Translations under genes and position numbers: made by a program
Assembly: GCA_021804705.1 (NCBI GenBank)
Contig: JAJZHC010000039.1
Coordinates: 1 to 9,843 of the forward strand
Length of the DNA: 9,843 bases
Reading direction: 5' to 3'
Source of the DNA: Pseudomonadota bacterium
Lineage (GTDB): Bacteria > Pseudomonadota > Gammaproteobacteria > Burkholderiales > Ferrovaceae
In this document: one piece after another, positions 6,200 through 9,843 of the stretch
Layout: each line of letters opens with the position of its first letter
Position numbering within the stretch: the stretch's first letter is position 1
The notes under the pieces: generated by a model
Seen by the model: the letters and a program-made list of their open reading frames with translations, nothing else
Databases searched by the model: none
Told to the model about the DNA's origin: nothing

Positions 6200-9076
6200 T
6201 CAGCGGGTTCCCGCCGCGGCCTCGGCAGTCACCACTTTATCCTTCAACAGGCGCAACTGGGTTTCGTTGAACTCGTGGAAGTTTTCCTGCCACTCGGAGG
6301 CGTGCTTGACCTTCACCACCTGCACCGCAGTCACCTTGTATTCGGGGCAGTTGGTCGCCCAGTCGGAGTTGTCGGTGGTGATGACGTTGGCACCCGATTC
6401 CGGGAAGTGGAACGTGGTGTACACCACGCCCGGCTGCATGCGCTCGGTCACCCGGGCGCGCAATACGGTTTCACCCGCACGCGACGTGATGCCAACCCAG
6501 TCGTCTTCCTGGATGCCGCGCTCTGCTGCATCCTGGGGATGAATGTCCAGGCGGTCTTCTTCGTGGAACTTCACATTTTCGGTGCGACGTGTCTGCGCGC
6601 CCACGTTGTACTGCGACAAGATGCGCCCCGTGGTCAACAACAACGGGAACTTTGGCGTGACCTTTTCATCCGTGGGCACGTACTGGGTGATGAGGAATCG
6701 TCCCTTGCCGCGCACGAAATGGTCGATGTGCATCAACGGCGTGCCCTCGGGCATGGCGTCGTTACACGGCCACTGCACGCTGCCCAACTGGTCCAGCTTC
6801 TCGTAGGTGACGCTGGAGAAGGTGGGGGTGAGGCGGGCAATTTCTGCCATGATTTCTGAGGGGTCCTTGTAATGCATGGGGTAGCCCAGGGCATTGGACA
6901 GGGCCACGGTGGCCTCCCAGTCGGCCAGACCCGCCTTGGGGGCCATGACCTTGCGCACGCGCGAGATGCGCCGCTCGGCATTGGTGAAAGTGCCGTCCTT
7001 TTCGAGGAAGCTCGAACCTGGCAGGAACACATGGGCGTACTTGGCGGTTTCGTTCAGGAACAGATCCTGCACCACGATGCACTCCATGGCTTCCATGGCA
7101 GCAATCACGTGCTGGGTGTTGGGGTCGGATTGAACGATGTCCTCGCCCTGGCAGTACAGCCCTTTGAATGAGCCGTCCATGGCCGCTTCGAACATGTTGG
7201 GAATGCGCAGGCCCGGTTCTTTTCTGAGGCTCACCCCCCAATCCTTTTCGAACAGTGTGCGCGTGGCGTCGTCCGACACGTGACGGTAGCCGGGATACTC
7301 ATGCGGGAACGAACCCATGTCGCACGAGCCCTGCACGTTGTTCTGGCCGCGCAGCGGGTTGACGCCCACGCCTTCGCGGCCGATGTTGCCGGTGGCCATG
7401 GCAAGGTTGGCAATGCCGATGACTGCGGTGGAGCCCTGCGAATGCTCGGTAACGCCCAGGCCATAATAGATGGCGCCGTTGCCGGCGTTGGCGTACAGGC
7501 GCGCGGCTTCGCGGACCAGGTGGGCGGGCACGCCGGTCATGCTCTCGAGTGCTTCGGGACTGTTGTTGGCGCTGGCCACAAAGTCGCGCCAGTAGTCGAA
7601 GGCTTCCTTGTCGCAACGCTCGTCAACAAACTGTTGATCCAGCAGGCCTTCGGTCACGATGACGTGGGCCAGCGCATTGACGATGGCCACGTTGGTGCCC
7701 GGACGCAGTTGCAGGTGATAGTCTGCCTTGATGTGTGGGCTGCTGACCAGTTCGATCTTGCGCGGGTCCACAATGATCAGGCGTGCGCCTTCGCGCAGGC
7801 GTTTCTTCATGCGTGAACCAAACACCGGATGGGCATCCGTGGGGTTGGCGCCGATGATCAGGATGACGTCGGCCTTCTCGATCGACTTGAAGGTCTGGGT
7901 GCCGGCCGAGGTGCCGTAGGTCTGTCCCAGGCCATAACCGGTAGGCGAGTGGCAGACGCGGGCGCAAGTGTCCACGTTGTTGTTGCCAAAGCCTGCACGG
8001 ACCAGTTTCTGCACCAGATAGGTTTCTTCGTTGGTGCAACGCGAGGAGGTGATGCCGCCGATGGAATCCACGCCGAACTTGTTCTGGATGCGACGGAACT
8101 CGCTGGCCGCGTGGCCGATGGCGGTTTCCCAACTGACTTCCTGCCACGGGTCAGTGATCTTGCTGCGGATCATGGGCTTCAGGATGCGATCCTTGTGGGT
8201 GGTGTAACCCCAGGCAAAGCGGCCCTTGATGCAGGCATGTCCTTCGTTGGCCTTGCCATCCTTCCAGGGGGTCATGCGCACCACTTCCGAGCCCTTCATG
8301 TCGGCCTTGAAGCCGCACCCTACGCCACAATAAGCGCAGGTGGTGAGCACGCTGTGATCGGGCTGCCCAGCCTCGATGATGGTTTTTTCCATCAGGGTGG
8401 CGGTGGGGCAGGCATTGACGCAGGCGCCGCAGGAGACGCACTCCGAATCCATGAAGGCCTGGCTTTCGCCTGCCGAGACGCGCGATTCAAAACCGCGTCC
8501 GGATATGGTCAGGGCAAAAGTGCCCTGGGTTTCTTCGCAGGCGCGCACGCAGCGGTTGCACACGATGCACTTGGAAGGATCGTAGGTGAAATAGGGATTG
8601 GAAGTGTCGGCCTGTTCCTTGATGTGGTTCAGTCCCTCGTAACCGTAGCGCACGTCGCGCAGGCCCACCGTGCCGGCCATGTCCTGCAGTTCGCAATCGC
8701 CATTGGCGGAGCAGGTCAGGCAGTCCAGGGGATGGTCGGAGATGTACAGTTCCATGACGCCGCGGCGCAGGTCGGCCAGCTTGGGCGACTGGGTGCGTAC
8801 CTTCATGCCGGCTTCGGCAGGGGTGGTACAGGAGGCGGGAAAGCCGCGGCGCCCCTCGATTTCCACGAGGCACAGGCGGCAGGAGCCAAAGGGCTCCAGG
8901 CTGTCGGTGGCGCACAGCTTGGGAATTTGCGTACCGGCTTCGACGGCCGCACGCATCAGCGAGGTGCCTTCGGGTACGGTGACTTCAAACCCGTCGATCT
9001 CGAGGGTCACCAACTTTTCAGAAACACTGGCAGGGGTGCCGTAATCGACGTCGTGCAGGTGATGGGTGGTATCCAT
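6200..9076 (-). CDS. fdsA: NAD-dependent formate dehydrogenase subunit alpha (catalytic, Mo-bisMGD)
   Basis: This catalytic subunit of the soluble formate dehydrogenase oxidises formate to CO2 and passes electrons through iron-sulfur clusters to the FdsB/FdsG module, which reduces NAD+. It has 958 residues, full family length. In order there is a NuoG-like [2Fe-2S] domain (Cys55, 66, 69, 83), a His-Cys3 [4Fe-4S] site (His115, Cys119, 122, 128) and a two-cluster ferredoxin domain (Cys170, 173, 176, 180 and Cys213, 216, 219, 223). A further [4Fe-4S] site (Cys247, 250, 254, 282) precedes the molybdopterin oxidoreductase domains. The metal ligand is a cysteine, Cys375 in ARVCHSP, followed by His376; with Arg576 in NPLRGQNN these match the catalytic Cys-His-Arg set of FdsA/FDH enzymes. 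It is therefore not a selenoprotein. The C-terminal dinucleotide-binding domain includes TGRILSQYN (816-824). GAGGAG, overlapping the fdsB stop, sits 6 bases before the ATG. There is no Tat signal, so the enzyme is cytoplasmic. Confidence 0.97.
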   Translation of the reverse strand: MDTTHHLHDVDYGTPASVSEKLVTLEIDGFEVTVPEGTSLMRAAVEAGTQIPKLCATDSLEPFGSCRLCLVEIEGRRGFPASCTTPAEAGMKVRTQSPKLADLRRGVMELYISDHPLDCLTCSANGDCELQDMAGTVGLRDVRYGYEGLNHIKEQADTSNPYFTYDPSKCIVCNRCVRACEETQGTFALTISGRGFESRVSAGESQAFMDSECVSCGACVNACPTATLMEKTIIEAGQPDHSVLTTCAYCGVGCGFKADMKGSEVVRMTPWKDGKANEGHACIKGRFAWGYTTHKDRILKPMIRSKITDPWQEVSWETAIGHAASEFRRIQNKFGVDSIGGITSSRCTNEETYLVQKLVRAGFGNNNVDTCARVCHSPTGYGLGQTYGTSAGTQTFKSIEKADVILIIGANPTDAHPVFGSRMKKRLREGARLIIVDPRKIELVSSPHIKADYHLQLRPGTNVAIVNALAHVIVTEGLLDQQFVDERCDKEAFDYWRDFVASANNSPEALESMTGVPAHLVREAARLYANAGNGAIYYGLGVTEHSQGSTAVIGIANLAMATGNIGREGVGVNPLRGQNNVQGSCDMGSFPHEYPGYRHVSDDATRTLFEKDWGVSLRKEPGLRIPNMFEAAMDGSFKGLYCQGEDIVQSDPNTQHVIAAMEAMECIVVQDLFLNETAKYAHVFLPGSSFLEKDGTFTNAERRISRVRKVMAPKAGLADWEATVALSNALGYPMHYKDPSEIMAEIARLTPTFSSVTYEKLDQLGSVQWPCNDAMPEGTPLMHIDHFVRGKGRFLITQYVPTDEKVTPKFPLLLTTGRILSQYNVGAQTRRTENVKFHEEDRLDIHPQDAAERGIQEDDWVGITSRAGETVLRARVTERMQPGVVYTTFHFPESGANVITTDNSDWATNCPEYKVTAVQVVKVKHASEWQENFHEFNETQLRLLKDKVVTAEAAAGTR

Positions 9077-9086
9077 TGATTGCTCC

Positions 9087-9843
9087 TCAGGCGGCCTTGT
9101 GCGTTTCCGCAGCCAGATTAAAGTCTTCGGGGAAGTGGTCCAGCGCAGAGAGCACCGGGTACGGGGTCATCCCGCCCATGGCGCACAGCGAACCATTCAG
9201 CATGGTGCTGCACAGGTCGCGCAGCAATATTCCTTGGGGTGCGGCTTCGGCGGGTTTGGCCTTCATGCGTTCGATGACTTCCATGCCGCGAGTAGAGCCG
9301 ATGCGGCAGGGCGTGCACTTGCCGCAGGATTCGATGGCGCAGAATTCCATGGCATAGCGGGCCTGTTCCGCCATGTCCACGGTGTCGTCAAACACCACGA
9401 TGCCGCCGTGGCCCAGTACGCCGCCTTTCGCAGCCAGTGCCTCATAGTCCATGGGGGTGTCCAGCAACGCATCGGGCAAGTAGGCACCCAGCGGGCCACC
9501 AATCTGCACGGCGCGCAGGGGGCGGCCGCTGTCAGTGCCGCCGCCAAAATCTTCAATCAGTTGCCGGGCGGTGACGCCAAAGGCTTTTTCCACCAGGCCG
9601 CCGCGGCGGATGTTGCCCGCCAGCTGGAACGGCAGGGTGCCGCGTGAACGGCCCATGCCAAAGTCGGCGTAGGCCTTGGGGCCGCGGCAGAGAATGTAGG
9701 GAACGGCGGCCAGGGTCAGGACGTTGTTGATCACCGTGGGCTTGCCGAACAGGCCCTCCAGGGCGGGCAAGGGCGGCTTGGCGCGCACGATGCCGCGCTT
9801 GCCTTCCAGGCTTTCCAGCAATGCGGTTTCCTCGCCGCACACA
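9087..9843 (-). CDS. fdsB: NAD-dependent formate dehydrogenase subunit beta, C-terminal part (runs off right edge)
   Basis: This is the flavoprotein (diaphorase) subunit that takes electrons from FdsA and reduces NAD+ at an FMN site; it is homologous to NuoF of complex I. Only the last 251 residues are in the window. The first residues, CGEETALLESLEGKRG, are the NuoF-type motif that lies well inside the protein, and the GTG at the edge is an internal valine codon, not a start. The C-terminal [4Fe-4S] site is seen as ESCGKCTPCRIGS (fragment Cys173, 176, 179) plus a fourth cysteine in SLCAMGG (fragment Cys220). The N-terminal FMN/NADH-binding half, and probably fdsG before it, lie beyond the edge. 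The stop is 10 bases before the fdsA ATG and overlaps that gene's ribosome binding site, showing tight operon coupling. Confidence 0.95.
   Translation of the reverse strand, partial: VCGEETALLESLEGKRGIVRAKPPLPALEGLFGKPTVINNVLTLAAVPYILCRGPKAYADFGMGRSRGTLPFQLAGNIRRGGLVEKAFGVTARQLIEDFGGGTDSGRPLRAVQIGGPLGAYLPDALLDTPMDYEALAAKGGVLGHGGIVVFDDTVDMAEQARYAMEFCAIESCGKCTPCRIGSTRGMEVIERMKAKPAEAAPQGILLRDLCSTMLNGSLCAMGGMTPYPVLSALDHFPEDFNLAAETHKAA

Noticed and set aside
7829..9079. 416-codon open frame on the + strand opposite fdsA
   Set aside because: Its Gly/Ala/His-rich translation mirrors the fdsA codons; fdsA itself has every cluster ligand, so this is an antisense shadow.

Overview
The window is about 60% GC and densely coding. 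All recognisable genes belong to central carbon and energy metabolism. The soluble, Cys-type NAD-dependent formate dehydrogenase (Fds), next to a phosphoglucomutase-phosphoketolase pair, suggests a proteobacterium, most likely a betaproteobacterium with an autotrophic, methylotrophic or formate-using lifestyle. The taxonomy is inferred from gene style and base composition, not shown by the sequence. No tRNA, rRNA, CRISPR array, insertion sequence or phage gene was seen.

Left part, + strand (1-4353). A small AT-rich ORF of unknown function (38-217, about 44% GC by hand count) is followed by a 123-base intergenic region with a weak terminator-like hairpin and a weak promoter candidate. Then come pgm (341-2011, alpha-phosphoglucomutase) and xfp (2008-4353, phosphoketolase), which overlap by ATGA and form a bicistron. 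Together they link glycogen or glucose-1-phosphate to sugar phosphates, and sugar phosphates to acetyl phosphate.

Right part, - strand (9843 down to 4364). This is an NAD-dependent formate dehydrogenase operon, read right to left: fdsB (C-terminal part only, running off the right edge), fdsA (catalytic subunit with molybdopterin and many iron-sulfur clusters), fdhD/fdsC (sulfurtransferase that matures the cofactor) and fdsD (delta subunit). fdsG is expected beyond the right edge. The complex oxidises formate to CO2 and makes NADH.

Between fdsD and the convergent end of xfp lies the least explained part (4364-5117). On the - strand there is a 181-base stretch with Shine-Dalgarno-like sites and tiny ORFs. 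It is followed by three tightly spaced small genes: a 31-41 residue single-span membrane protein, a 59-residue membrane protein and a 79-residue predicted helical soluble protein. I recognise none of them. Their position downstream of fdsD makes them candidates for an accessory module of the formate dehydrogenase or an independent small-protein operon. The last of them meets xfp tail to tail with only 10 bases between.
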